In this document: positions 25,735 to 37,620 of the stretch, one piece after another
Numbering within the stretch: position 1 is the stretch's first letter
Layout: each line of letters opens with the position of its first letter
DNA from: Vespula vulgaris
Lineage: Eukaryota > Arthropoda > Insecta > Hymenoptera > Vespidae
Reading direction: 5' to 3'
Assembly: GCF_905475345.1 (NCBI RefSeq)
Contig: NC_066600.1
Location: 4,537,501-4,601,500 of the forward strand
Length of the DNA stretch: 64,000 nt
Program-made: the position numbers and the translations under genes
Notes under the pieces: generated by a model
Database searches by the model: none
What the model saw: only the letters and a program-made list of their open reading frames with translations
What the model was told of the DNA's origin: nothing

Positions 25735-26160
25735 GATTGAACTTTCCATGAAATCTAATATTTTAGATCTAATATATATTCAAAAATATTCTAATACATA
25801 CTATATCCATTTTACTTTTCTTTTTATTTGAAAATGATTTAAAAAGAAAAGAAAAACAAGAAAAGAAAAGAGAAATAGAAATTTTTCTTTTCAAAAGAAT
25901 TTTGCATTAACGCGACGAAATTTTTCCATAGATTTAATATATTAATTTTAATATACTTCGATACCACTTATTCTAATACATATTTCTATCTTTTTTTATT
26001 TTTAAATAATTTAAGAAAGAAAAGAACGAAAAAAGAAAAATAGAAAAAAATAAATAATTCTTATTTATAAATAATATTCGAATCGTAATAAGAACAGAAT
26101 GTTTCGATCGACTAGATACATTAGGTTTAATATATTCTATAGATTTTAATATCGAGAAAT
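25735..26160. repeat. Tandem duplication with ~185-base period
   Basis: ATTCTAATACATACTATATCC..TTTTTATTTGAAAATGATTTAA followed by an AAAG tract (from about 25788) matches ATTCTAATACATATTTCTATC..TTTTATTTTTAAATAATTTAA followed by an AAAG tract (from about 25972). A third, weaker piece with TTTAATATATTCTA begins near 26131. Confidence 0.75.
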
Positions 26161-26978
26161 AATTTTCATAAAAATAAAATTTCATTGGTAAAATACTTGT
26201 ACGAATGAGCGAAGGAAACATTTCTGTGTATGTAATACTTTCTCATAAAATAAAGAACGAGATGTCTACGAAAGGTAGTCATAATGATATTCAAAGAGAA
26301 ATATCGAAAGAGGATCTTTTTTTTTTCCTATTTCTTTTGCTTTTGCATTTGCTATCTTCCCATCCCACGCACCTTCTATCTCACCCCCTTAGTCTTCTTT
26401 TTATCTCTCATAGTTTCTCGTCTCTCATCAAGATTTATACGCGAAGGATTACGTCGATGTGTAACAAATATTTCCAACCAGTGAGATCGATCGACGAAGA
26501 AGCCGTATTTTTCCGAACGTATCAGACAACCTCGGAGATTCGTATTTTTATAATACAGAAAAAAAAGTCATCCTGATCATTATTATCTCATTTTCTTATC
26601 TCAATGTAATAGATATCTTTTCTTAATGATTTCCTTTTCTTTTTTTCTTTTTTTGTTTCTCTTCGCTTTTTTGTATTTTTTTTTTCTTTTATCGAAGTTT
26701 CCAAGGACAATTCACGTTTTATTCCAACGAAATGATATAACTCGATCTTTTATTTTGTTTGATAGCAAACAGACGAGGAAGATAAATTTCGAAATGTTTA
26801 TTGAATCTATCTCGAAAGAAGTTTCTAAGTTTCTAAGTTGAATAACTAAAGCAAATGACCTTGACAACTTCGAAGGATTGAAAACTAATAAAGGATTAGA
26901 TATATTGCGATCCTATCGTATTAAGTAAATCTCATGGCGATGTGTGTTTTTCGATGAAATGAAATAATCACAATCGAG

Positions 26979-26984
26979 ATGATA

Positions 26985-27016
<32 letters not shown>
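26979..27016. repeat. GAT trinucleotide microsatellite
   Basis: About 12 GAT units. Confidence 0.93.
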
Positions 27017-27154
27017 CAGAATGAACTCGTTCGAGTTGCAATATATTCAAGATGATTCAATAAAAAAAGAAAAAAAGAAAAAATATTTTGCTCCATATCC
27101 ATTTAAATAAAATAACTATTATTATCTTTCATTCGAAGTATTCAAACGAACGAA

Positions 27155-27246
27155 GAAGCAAACAAACAAACAAACAAACAAAAAAAAAGAGAAAGAAACA
27201 ATAAAGAAATTATTAAATAAATAAAAAAATACCTTTATACATATAG

Positions 27247-27262
<16 letters not shown>
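27155..27262. repeat. AAAC tetranucleotide run and AT microsatellite
   Basis: CAAACAAACAAACAAAC near 27164-27181, then AAAT-rich sequence and a TA run near 27247-27278. Confidence 0.85.
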
Positions 27263-27281
<19 letters not shown>

Positions 27282-27569
27282 TATCAAGCTTGATGGACGT
27301 TCTTTCGTCATATTTTTTCTCTTTTTTAATTAATTTTCTTTTTTCAATTTTTTATTTTTAATCATTTTCACTTCGACGTTATCATAAAACGCGAAAAAGT
27401 CATCGTGGTACGACACATATCGCATTTGATCGGTCTGATTGCGATAAAAGGAACGAAACGAATTCAGGTCGATTCGATTTCGAGCGATGAATTTCAATCC
27501 CCCTTATATGATTCCATAAGCGTACCTTATCATTTAGGAAGAACTTCCGTTTGCTTTCTTGATTATATA

Positions 27570-27572
27570 CCC

Positions 27573-27610
<38 letters not shown>

Positions 27611-27612
27611 TA

Positions 27613-27677
<65 letters not shown>

Positions 27678-27790
27678 CCATTGTATTGATTCGAGTTATC
27701 AACAATTGTGATTCGTGTCGTCTTTATACGTATTAATATACATACATACATACATACATACATACACACACACAACTAGAGAGAGAGAAT
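27570..27790. repeat. GT / TA / CATA compound microsatellite
   Basis: GT run (27576-27606), TA runs (27616-27648 and 27660-27677), then CATACATACATA and CACACA (27740-27774). Confidence 0.93.
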
Positions 27791-28204
27791 ATCGCAAAGA
27801 TAGTTATTTGCATAGTCGAGATGACTTTCGAATGGGTACACACGTTACTCGAGAATATGAAGGATACATAATATACATGTGTACATACCCATTTATACAA
27901 ATCTAAACACGATATAGATATTATATATTTCGATGTCCAAGAAAATCAGAAATTTTTCACGATGTCGATAATTGTATTATATCAAAATAAACTAGTAAAT
28001 GAAGAAGAAATTTAAAAAAAATAGAAAAGAATGAATTGAAAAAGAAAAATAAAGAAAGAAAAAGTAATAATAAAAAAAGTAAAGATAGAAAGAAAAAATA
28101 AGTATCACTCGATGGTATTTAAAAAAAAAAAAAAAGAGAGAGGAAGAACAGAAAATGAAAAACAAAAAGACCGTTCGCGAGCAAACTCTAAAAACGTCGA
28201 CGTT

Positions 28205-28300
28205 GTATCCAAAATCGATTGCTTTATACATATATACACATACACACACACATATATGTACATACATATATATATATATATCCATGTATGTATATATGTA
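28205..28300. repeat. CACA / TATA / TATG compound microsatellite
   Basis: ACATACACACACACATATATG, a TA run and TATGTATGTAG steps. The same three-part order occurs at 27.6 and 24.8 kb. Confidence 0.85.
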
Positions 28301-28538
28301 TGTAGATACTACGTTGGAACCGAGTTCATTCCAGTCCAGTGCTGTCCAACCGTTGACTCTCATCAAATACCTTGTTGTTCGCGAATAAAAAGTTTTTATT
28401 AGAAAGAAATATTTAGTTTCGTATTCGAATAAAAATAAAAGAAATCGATATAAAAAAAAAAAGAAAGAAAAAATACGCACAATTCAACAAATTAATTTTC
28501 GAATTTATACAAAGAACTTTTTTCGATTAATTATATAT

Positions 28539-29768
28539 ATAGAATGTCCGAAAGAAAATTATTGACAACAGAATTATTATAAAATCTGATTTTTTTTTTT
28601 TTCGAAAATTTTGGAAACAAGTCAATTTTGTTTTCAAACTACAGGTCCTAAATTCACGTACTTCTGTCTAATCTCTTAAAGCAACTTTTTGAAAAATTAT
28701 ATAATGGCTATAGGTCGGTTCAAGTGGCATATTATTTGAAAGATCTATTAACTCTCTTTATCATGGTGCTACTTTCCTTTCTTCTTTTTCTTTTTCTTTT
28801 TTTTTTTTTAATTTTAATTCTGAATTAATAATACACGAGAAAATTCATTTGAAAGTTTCAAGTTGAGAACAAGTTTTATCTTATTAAATATTCAAAATAT
28901 GGATCGCCGATCTCCATGTAGTAATAAAGTATTTGCTCGTAGGTATTGCATCGAACACCTTGCAGTACATTCGGTATAATCTGACAGCATTCTTCGATTA
29001 TAAGATGCGGGAAAGTTTTCCTATCAAAGGCGTTTTAATTGCATATATTTTGAATTTTAAATATCCTTATAGAAAAATAAAAAAGAAATGTAATTTAAAA
29101 AATGCTGATTTAAAAACTGCCATATTGGAACTGCATAGCATATACAAACTTGATCATGTTTCAAAAAAAAAAAAAAAAAAAAAAAAAGAAATGCTCCTTC
29201 CAACATATCTAGGTCATTTTGAATGATTCATACGATCAATAAATAAATCTAACTCTCAAGTAAATGAAGTTACGTACTCTCCGATCAAATGATTTGGTAA
29301 TAGGAGTGAATCAATAATTTTTTTTATTCAATATAACAGCTCGCACATTCAACGAATTACATCGAATATATTGCACTATGTTCGACGTCCTACTCAATAA
29401 AGAATTTATTATTACACGAAGATATTTGAAATGTTTAATAAAATAAAAATCGTTTTCTACCTAAAACATCGTAAATTTACTAAGTTAAATTTTGTCGAGT
29501 ACTATTGACATTAAAATTAACAAAAAGGAAAAGAATAGCACCATTGTAAAGAGGACTAAAAGATATTTGAAATGATACGCCACTTAATCCCTGTTGCCAT
29601 TAAAATTTTTAAGGGGGTTGTCCTCCTTCCCTTGTGTGGTTAGTAAAGTGGATGAATATATAATAAGAACCTGTCCCATTTGAAAACAAAATTAACCTGT
29701 CTCAAGGTTTCTCGAAAAAATCACTAAATTTTATAATAATCCTGGTGGACACTTTTCATTGCGACACT
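28539..29768 (+). repeat. Dispersed repeat element, copy 2 (~1.2 kb)
   Basis: Second copy of the element at 4351-5880, same orientation, about 300 bases shorter. It starts AGAATGTCCGAAAG and ends CCTGGTGGACACTTTTC. An internal T run (28795-28808) and A run (29163-29186) look like later slippage. A 97-codon plus-strand frame at 28933-29226 contains a poly-Lys run made by that A tract and is not shared by copy 1, so no coding potential is inferred. Confidence 0.75.
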
Positions 29769-29769
29769 G

Positions 29770-30590
29770 TGTGCGTGTATGTGTGTGTATATGTGTTATA
29801 ATTACATTATATTATATATAATTATATTATACATTTTTCTATATATATATATTGTATATATATATATTGTAATTATAAAATAATTTAATTATATGTACAA
29901 TATAAAATTATTATAATTTAAATTATGATTAATTATATTAATATAATAAATTATATACATATCAATCTTTTAAATGTTGTATGTATTATATTATTTCGTA
30001 TTATACTGTATAATATTATTTCTATAGTACCCGCTAGGCCGCTGATAAAAAGCTCAATGTTAATTCAAAATGAGTATAATTATTTATTTTAACAACGAAA
30101 AATAAAAATATATGTATGCATTGACTAATATAAAAATCTTCATTAATATGTTTCGAAATATGATTCCACTCAAAAGACATTTGGTTTACATTTGGTTGGT
30201 TATATTAATTAATTCAAATCTAAACTAGATCATGTATAAACATGCTTTTTGTATAAACCAAACTACCAGTCCGGCAACGCAAAGAGCCCATTAATGCTCT
30301 TATGACGTCACTAAAAGGTTAAAGAAATATTGAATTTAACAAATCCAACGGGAGTATGTATTTTAGTAGATATATTTAGTTTCGTACGATTTGAACTTTT
30401 ATTATTCGGACATTTACTTTTGTATTAAATAACATAGAAATTAGTATGAAGGAACGTGTAATAAAAAAAAAAAGAAGTAATTTTCAAATTTGCTCTAGAC
30501 AATGAACTCATTTTTAATTAGTTATATATATTTATAATTAAAAAATAATTATGATGGATATTTTATTACAATAATTAATAATTATTAATA
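29770..30590. other. AT-rich non-coding stretch
   Basis: TATA/ATTATA palindromic tracts at about 29795-29960 and unique sequence at 30030-30330, including GGCCGCTGATAAAAAGCTC near 30038. Nothing coding recognised. Confidence 0.4.
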
Positions 30591-31425
30591 ATAATTATGC
30601 ATCCAAATGTAAATAGACATTATCTCTCGTTAGAATAAAACGTATATTTATCAATGAATTTTTTTCAAATTAAATAAATATCGAATTAAATGATCATGTA
30701 AAAATTGGACACCGTTGTTTTAACGTTTCGATAAAACTGTTATAACAAAAATTAATATATATTTATATATTTTGTATTAATATATATTAATGTATTATAT
30801 TAATATATATAATATTAATATATAATATTAAAAGAATAATAATATATATTAATAATTGCATTAATATATGATATATAAAATATAATATATAATATATATT
30901 AATATACTTAATAATCGAAGAAATTCATTTTTAAATTAAGAATGCATCTCTTTTTTAATTACATAATTAACACAATTAATATTCTTGATAGTTATTGATA
31001 ATAATTGATAATAATATTGTTTATGCGCCCAATCATACGCGAACAAAAATAATCTTTCCTCAGCATGAATCCTACATTTATCAATAAATATTCTCAACGT
31101 TAGAAAAGTTCTGAACATTAAAAAAATATTACATTAACATATTAATATATTAACATATATTATTACGTATTATTACGTATTAATATATCATATTATTATA
31201 TATTTATATTATATTAATATAATATATTTAATATTTCATAAAATTAATTTTCATACTTAAAAAGAATTAAGTTTCAATACAAATAATATTTTTTTAATTA
31301 TTGAATATTATCTTTCCTTAGTATGAACTCTATATTTATGAATAAATGTTCTCAACGTTAAAATTGTTTTCAAAATTAAATATCGAATCCAATGGTCATC
31401 TAAAAGTTGGACAGCACTGTTTTAT
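30590..31425. repeat. Three-copy repeat separated by AT-rich spacers
   Basis: Blocks with TT.G.ATAA...GTATATTTATCAATGAAT (30630), CTTTCCTCAGCATGAATCCTACATTTATCAATAAATATTC (31050) and CTTTCCTTAGTATGAACTCTATATTTATGAATAAATGTTC (31312) are related. Copies 1 and 3 also share a later block AATATCGAATT..ATGATCATGTAAAAATTGGACACCGTTGTTTTA / ..CATCTAAAAGTTGGACAGCACTGTTTTA. Spacers are TATTAA/AATATA palindromes. Confidence 0.8.
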
Positions 31426-31483
31426 CCTGTCTAGAATCATGGTGAGTATCCTTGGACGAAGAAAAAGCGGTGTTTCAAGAACC

Positions 31484-31484
<1 letters not shown>

Positions 31485-31521
<37 letters not shown>
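31485..31521. repeat. CT dinucleotide microsatellite
   Basis: About 17 CT units. Confidence 0.93.
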
Positions 31522-31523
<2 letters not shown>

Positions 31524-31524
31524 C

Positions 31525-31690
31525 AACGAGAGAAGAGGTTACCTTCACGAGTCGAGCAACAAGCAACGGCCATGTATCACCTACGTCTAGTGTATCCGCC
31601 CTGTTCGAGAGATCGATTCGAATCCGGATTCGAGATACTCGCTGCTCGTCGGGGGACTGAATCCTCGCTCTCCGACGAGATGAATATTAA
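31525..31690. other. GC-richer island just downstream of the smooth linker exon
   Basis: About 165 bases of non-repetitive, CG-containing sequence. It lies 510 bases downstream (in gene direction) of the 32263-32200 exon and follows a long pyrimidine tract on the minus strand (31750-31690). All frames are open over most of it, so open frames say little. It is a candidate for an alternative exon of smooth (see findings). Confidence 0.35.
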
Positions 31691-31714
31691 AAAAGGAAAG
31701 AAGACAAAAAAACA

Positions 31715-31745
31715 GAAGAAGAAGAAGAAGAAGAAGAAGGAAAAA
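31715..31745. repeat. AAG trinucleotide microsatellite
   Basis: About nine GAA units. On the minus strand this makes a TTC pyrimidine tract of the kind found before splice acceptors. Confidence 0.9.
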
Positions 31746-32010
31746 TAAAAAAGTAAAGAACAAGAGTCTCGCTCTTTTTCGCGTTATGCGAAGAGTAGGC
31801 GTGCCCCATTTTCTTTTTCTTTTTTTTTCTATCGATTTACAAAAGAAACTCACAAAATGGCATTCGTAAGTGTCGATCGAACGCGTAACAATAATAAATG
31901 CGAACTAAAAACAAGATAAAAGAGGGAAAGAAGGGGGAAGAAAAAAGAAAAATAGAATAAATACGGGTGATCTTTTTGAAATTAAGTGGACAATAAAAAG
32001 GTAGTAAACG

Positions 32011-32027
32011 TAATAATGATAATAATG

Positions 32028-32109
<82 letters not shown>

Positions 32110-32110
32110 T
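32011..32110. repeat. AAT trinucleotide microsatellite
   Basis: Over 25 AAT units with a few GAT changes and one slipped A. It starts about 90 bases downstream of the smooth exon donor, so on the pre-mRNA it is an ATT run within the start of the intron. Confidence 0.95.
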
Positions 32111-32199
32111 AAATACTAATAATAATGACAAAAAGAGGGTGGAGGGGGGGAAGAAAAGTAAGAAATACAACAACGGAAAAAAGGAAAAAATTTACTCAC

Positions 32200-32263
32200 C
32201 CAACGAAGGCGTTGTGTAGTCCCAGCTCTCGGCGTCGTTCTTGTAAACGTTCAGCTTCGTCGG
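32200..32263 (-). CDS. sm: smooth / hnRNP L internal coding exon (after RRM2)
   Basis: Minus-strand exon of 64 bases: 21 codons plus one base. It reads PTKLNVYKNDAESWDY followed by TTPSL and the first G of the next codon. In hnRNP L the end of RRM2 (KIEYAK) runs straight into PTRLNVxKNDxxxWDYT, so this follows the 46273-46177 exon with matching phase (0 to 0). The acceptor is a long T run ending in CAG (32266-32264) and the donor is GTGAGT (32199-32194). The exon leaves a phase-1 end. Next in the family comes a variable Pro/Gly-rich linker and then RRM3, neither of which I recognise in the remaining 32 kb. Confidence 0.95.
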
Positions 32264-32399
32264 CTGAAAAAAAAAAAAAAAGAATTATACGTGAAAATTA
32301 TTACAAGAGGTGTGGGATCGTTAGAGAACAGGGGTATAGGACAAAAAGCGAGAAGGAAAAGGATGAGGTCGAACTCGGAAGAGAGACGATAGTAGTGTG

Positions 32400-32465
32400 G
32401 GAAGAGTAAGAGGAGTAAGAGCAGGTCGAAGAGGAGGAAGAGGTGGAGGAGGAGGTGGAGGATGA
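32400..32465. repeat. GGA-type purine minisatellite
   Basis: GGAGGAGGTGGAGG-like repeats, strongly purine on the plus strand, in the large smooth intron close to its 3' end. On the pre-mRNA it is a C/U-rich tract about 140-200 bases before the exon acceptor. Confidence 0.75.
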
Positions 32466-32659
32466 AAAAGCTCACCGATCCGAGCAAACCGAGTACGCCA
32501 CAAGGTACAAAAGACCGAATGGAAAGGAAAAAAAAAAAAAAGAAAGAAATAAAAAAGAAAATAGACAGAAAAAAAATCTTTCAACGTGAACTCGTTATAT
32601 TATCCGACATTTTACAAAAGCAACAAGATATACCCGACGCAATTTCACAAAATATATAA

Positions 32660-33090
32660 AACCTTTAATAAATCTTTCTGCGATTGAAATAAGAAAAGTA
32701 AGAAGAGAAAAAAAAATAAGATTTTCTTCTTTTACCATTACTTTCTTTCAAATAAAAGTTTGTCAGTTACATCAACGACTCTGAACACGTCGGATCTATC
32801 TACTTACATATTATTGTATATATTATTATGTATGTATATTTGAGAAACGAGAAAAGAAAAAATAAAATTAAAAAAAAAAAAAAAAGAAAGAAAAGAACAA
32901 GAAACGAACGGAACAAAAAATAATGTCGACCCCAATTTTACACGCTAATTCGTTACTCTATTCCTGATTTAATTACCACGATAGATCAGTCAGAACAGCT
33001 GCTCGTGCCAGGTTTTAATATAACTTCACATCGCTACAATAGAATGTTTGGCCGAGTAAGCAACATAGATGATGTCAAATTTAATCACGC
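32660..33090. other. Intronic AT-rich stretch, nothing recognised
   Basis: A/G-rich and T-rich runs with one less AT-rich piece at about 32935-33070. No exon borders that fit. Confidence 0.4.
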
Positions 33091-33091
33091 G

Positions 33092-33170
33092 GCATCATCA
33101 TCATCATCCTCATCACCATCATTATCATCATCATCATCACATCATCATTATCATCGTCACCGTCAACGTT
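33092..33170. repeat. ATC trinucleotide microsatellite, imperfect
   Basis: CATCATCATCATC with CTC, ACC and ATT variants over about 75 bases. Confidence 0.9.
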
Positions 33171-33471
33171 ATTGAAAGACAGATAGACAGGTAGATAGAC
33201 ATTCAGACAGAGAGACAAAAAAATGAAGAAAAAAAATACAGCTTTATTTTAGTTACGAAGTTCTCACTGTACATACGCTCCTTACGAATATATAAAATCA
33301 TTCTCCTTCAATAAGAAAAGGAAAAAGAGAGAGGGGAGAGGAGGAAGGAGAACGCGCGGAGGGTGGGGGGAGGGCAACAGGAAATGACAAAGTTATATTT
33401 CAATGAGCTCTAAACGATTACGTATACATGTGACACGTTTTATCTTAAACAGAAAATTTAATTACTTGAGA

Positions 33472-33472
<1 letters not shown>

Positions 33473-33522
<50 letters not shown>

Positions 33523-33542
33523 TATATACATATATATATATA
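33473..33542. repeat. AT dinucleotide microsatellite
   Basis: About 20 TA units followed by TACATATA variants. Confidence 0.95.
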
Positions 33543-33739
33543 TCAAGACCCCAATTTAATTACCCAAACCCGTAGGATATATATCAAATCCGATTTTAGT
33601 CGCTCCACTTTCTGGAAGATCAAAACCTTCCTTGGAACTTCTCTCTACTTCTATCTGTACATCTCTGTCTCTGTCTCTCTTTCTCTTTCTATATATCTTT
33701 CTCTCTCTCTCCCTCTATCAAAGAAATAGTCGAGATGAA

Positions 33740-34414
33740 GTTACTCTGTTACTGAGATTTAACATACTTATCGCGCATTAGATTTGATTGCTTCGGAGTA
33801 TGTATGTGTGTGTGTGTGTATGTGTGTTTGCGCGCGCCAACGAATCCCCCGATCGAAATCTTTCTTCTTTCGTTAAGATCATCTTTAAATATAACCAATC
33901 TTTACTTCTTATAATCCTAAAAATACGCATACCTTAATAAATGTCACTTTAGAACAGTATATATAATAGAAAAGCAACAAAAGAAAAAAAAAAATAACAA
34001 GAAAGATCCAATCTAGTTAAAATACTAGTTAGTTAGAAATAATTCGTTACTTATCGATTATATTATCTTAAGATTAAAAACAAATTCCGATGGAAATCTC
34101 GTTTAAATTGTTCTACTTTTTCTGATTACAAAAAACAAAGGTAGAGAATGAAAAACGTTTTCTGTTAGAATTCCTATTAAAATAGAGTCACTCGAGTCTA
34201 TTTTTCTTCATGAATCCTTGTTAATCCTTCTTCCATTATTCTTTGAATAGTAATCCATCGATCCCGATATAGATCACGTATCTAGATCAATTTTCTTCAC
34301 GCGTATTGTAACGAAGAGATTGTTAAAAAGAATGTTGAAATGATTTTTTTTTAATTAGATATTACGTTATCTATGATGTTTTTTATCATTGGGTAGATAT
34401 ATATGCATATGTAT

Positions 34415-34467
<53 letters not shown>

Positions 34468-36360
34468 CATATGAAATGAACTTCTTTTTCTTTACGGCCA
34501 ACAATTTTTCAAACACAATTGAAGTAAGTGTTTTATACAATCACTATAGCGAAAAGCATGTGCTACGTTCGTAATTTAAAATGGAAATAAGATTTCTCGT
34601 TTTCTTTTCTCTCTTCCTTTCTTTTTTTTTTCAATTTCGTTTAAAACCACGAACAAATCTATTCTATTGAAAATTTGACACAAATCTCTTTCTAAATATA
34701 CGCGTATCCATAGATGCAGGTTGATTATAAATTAACGGACCAGTTGAATATCTCCTTTGTTAGAAGTGATAGAGGAAAAAGAGAAGAAAATATACATATA
34801 TATTAAGAAAGGGGGTCAAATATTTTAAGAATACAAAATTAAATGTCCGACTTTCGATTAAACCGAAAACAGAATGATTTTTAGGTTTTTGTTATGTAAC
34901 ACCATGTATTTTCTTTTTATTTATCATTAGATATTTTGATCAATTATCCTTAACAAACAAACAAAAAAATTATTAAATGATATATGAACAGCGAAAAGAG
35001 TCGCACAGAATTTCGAACTGACCCGCATTTTATTATGAACAATTTTATATTTAAAATGAACGGAATGGTCGAATCGATTCCAGTGAAATTTTACGAAATA
35101 TTTTTTACGAGACGCGAAAGTGTTTGTTTCACCTTTTTTTTATTTTTTGTTCAGATAAATTAAAAGATCATTTTTCAAAATAATATTCCAATTTTGTTAC
35201 GAGCGCATCAATCTTAAAAATCAACAACATGGCCGACTTTTTAACGAAATTTTACATCTAACTTTTGCAAAACAAAAATCTATCTTATATAATCCGCAAC
35301 AAGTAATATAAATTGAATATCAGAACGACCCTCGCTTTCTTATAAACAGTGTAACATTAAAAATAACCTTGAGAAAATACCTAAGTTTATTTTAATGAAA
35401 TTGAATAAAAAAAAAACTTTTGCAAAAACGTGTAGACGTAATTGTTTCCAATAAACAAATTTATTTCCAATGAACAATATTACTTCCAAAAGAGAAAATA
35501 AAACCATTAATAATTATAAATGTATTAATAATTATATTTATATTAATTTCATTAATCTTATTTTATAATTATAAATATATTACAATTATTTTTAATGCAT
35601 AGACAAAAAAAAAAGAAAGAAAGAAAAAAAAGATTAACACAACGACCAAAAATAATTCAATAAAAATTTAACCACGAAACTAACTCTTCATCTATAGCGT
35701 AAAGATTGCAATGTCAAGTACGTTACCTCTTTCCCTTACCCCAACAAAAAAAAAAAGAAAAGAGAAAAAAGAAAAAAGAAAAAAGTTTGAAAATGACAGC
35801 CACTTCAGTGTAACCATTTGAATGTCAAAATATGATGTAGTATCGACAGTGTCTAATATATCAAAACGAAACAAGACTAAAAAAAAAAAAAAATCATCAT
35901 GATGAATGAATTTAGGGAGATTATAAGGGACAAAGTTCCCCACACCCACCTCACTTCAACCCCAACAAGATCGGAGATCAAATAAGGCACTCTAAGTGGT
36001 TGTGCCTAAAAGGGGAGAAGAGGAGAGGAAATAAGTATATATACAGCTAAGATACAACAAATGGCACTCTGCCCACTGATAGTACTCTGGTTACTTGTTG
36101 TAAAGCCTCTTAAATTCACAATGATATTATACTCGTGTTCATTACTCGTGTTCATTACTCGTGTTTATAAATAATTTCATACCTAATGAACGTGTATCTC
36201 TGATAAACATATATAATAAATATATTAAACTTATACGCTTGGTGGTAGCTGTGAAATTGGAATTATTATATAGTAAAGTTTAATATAATTTAATATAATA
36301 CTTGTCGTCATAGATCAATCATTAATCACTCGTCAATCAATTTAATGTTCCTATTTCTTT
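33740..36360. other. Intronic stretch, mostly AT-rich, no exon seen
   Basis: Contains a GT run near 33800-33830, an AT run at 34417-34462, and two related blocks near 35060-35110 and 35240-35290 with GAAATTTTAC.. and TTTTGCAAAA text that hint at old duplication. A small piece at 35930-36120 is less AT-rich. No coding exon recognised. Confidence 0.4.
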
Positions 36361-36369
36361 CTTGAAATT

Positions 36370-36625
36370 CTCATGACATTTTTTGCAAAAGACTTTTACG
36401 ATAATATTTAATGTATTTTATAAATATTTCTCTTATTTATACAAATATTTAACAATTTATTTCGATCGATTATTTTATTTATAATAATGTATGTGAATTT
36501 AATCTTTTTCATTGTACTTTTATGCAAAAATATTCTTTTGATAATATTTAATATGATTCACCGTTATTCTCATATTTATAAAAATATTTAACAATTTATC
36601 TCGATTCAATATTTATTTATAATAA
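36370..36625. repeat. Tandem duplication, two ~140-base units
   Basis: TTTTGCAAAA.ACTTTTACGATAATATTTAAT (36380) matches TTATGCAAAAATATTCTTTTGATAATATTTAAT (36520). Both continue ..TCT.TATTTATA.AAATATTTAACAATTTAT.TCGAT..AT.ATTTATTTATAATAA. Confidence 0.88.
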
Positions 36626-36639
36626 CTAATATAACCTTT

Positions 36640-37539
36640 TATAAAATTATGCAATATAAAATTTAGAATATATATATATATATATATCAAACTTTTTCTA
36701 AATTCTAAAGAAAAAGAACGAAAAAAAAAGAAAAAGAAAAAAGATAACAAAATTAAAATTAGACCCAATTAATAGTAATTTATTATCCCACCCAAAATAA
36801 CGATCATAAATTTACAAAGAAAAGAAAAAGAAAAAGAAAAAGAAAATTAGAAGAAAAACTTTTTCCTTAAATTAATGAATAACAAACATATATTAAATAT
36901 ATTACATTATATTAAATATATCACATTAAATATAATATATAAAACATATATTAAAACACGTAAGTCAACATAATAAATAAGAAAGAATCTCGTATCATGC
37001 CCCACGTATAGAGAAATTCATGAGCACTCGAGTATATTTGACGCAGTTGCAATAATAATTCTAAGTGCAAACGCTTGGAGAGGGGATAAAAGTAAGAAGA
37101 ATATTTAACACACAGTCATAAGGTATGTAAGCGCCAGCTAAACTAAGGTAAAACTTAGGAAGGAAGAAGATGAAGATGAATAAGAAAAAAAAAGAAGAGC
37201 AAGAAAAAGAAGAAAGAGGAAAAGGAGAAGGAAGAGAGGAAGAAAACGTAGAAGTTTGCATATCCGACGAAATGAGAAGCGAGATCGTTTTGGGTCGTTT
37301 GAAGTGGTGTTGTATCGTAGAGAAACGAGCAAGCGAGAGAAATGGTTAGAGCAAAAGGTGAAGGAAGAGAATGAGAGAAGGTGGTTGATAGTAGTAGTGA
37401 TGGTGAGCGAGGGTATAAGTATAGGAGTTTGGGGTGGCGGGTGCGATGGTGGGTGTTATTCTAGTTTTATGAGCCACGATTGCATCCTCGTAGGAAAATT
37501 ATTAAAGCAGGCGTCCGGAGATAGGGCTGCTGATGTAAC

Positions 37540-37540
<1 letters not shown>
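36640..37540. other. Intronic stretch with a purine-rich block
   Basis: AAAG tracts at 36720-36745 and 36820-36845, then a GC-richer, purine-rich block at 37150-37450. Open frames here on both strands are low-complexity Lys/Glu or Ser/Phe-rich. No exon called. Confidence 0.4.
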
Positions 37541-37542
<2 letters not shown>

Positions 37543-37581
<39 letters not shown>

Positions 37582-37620
37582 GAGAAATAAGGAAATAGAG
37601 AGAGAAAGAGAGAAGAAAAA
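37543..37620. repeat. AG dinucleotide microsatellite
   Basis: About 17 AG units followed by AAATAGAG variants. Confidence 0.92.

Noticed and set aside
31440..31456. Plus-strand GTGAGTATCCTTGG, combining a U2-type donor and a U12-like GTATCCTT
   Set aside because: It is on the strand opposite smooth, no partner branch motif or exon is evident, and short matches are expected by chance in 64 kb.
32462..32515. Plus-strand exon-like segment LTDPSKPSTPQ bordered by AG and GT
   Set aside because: Very short, weak borders, on the strand opposite the gene, and next to a purine minisatellite.
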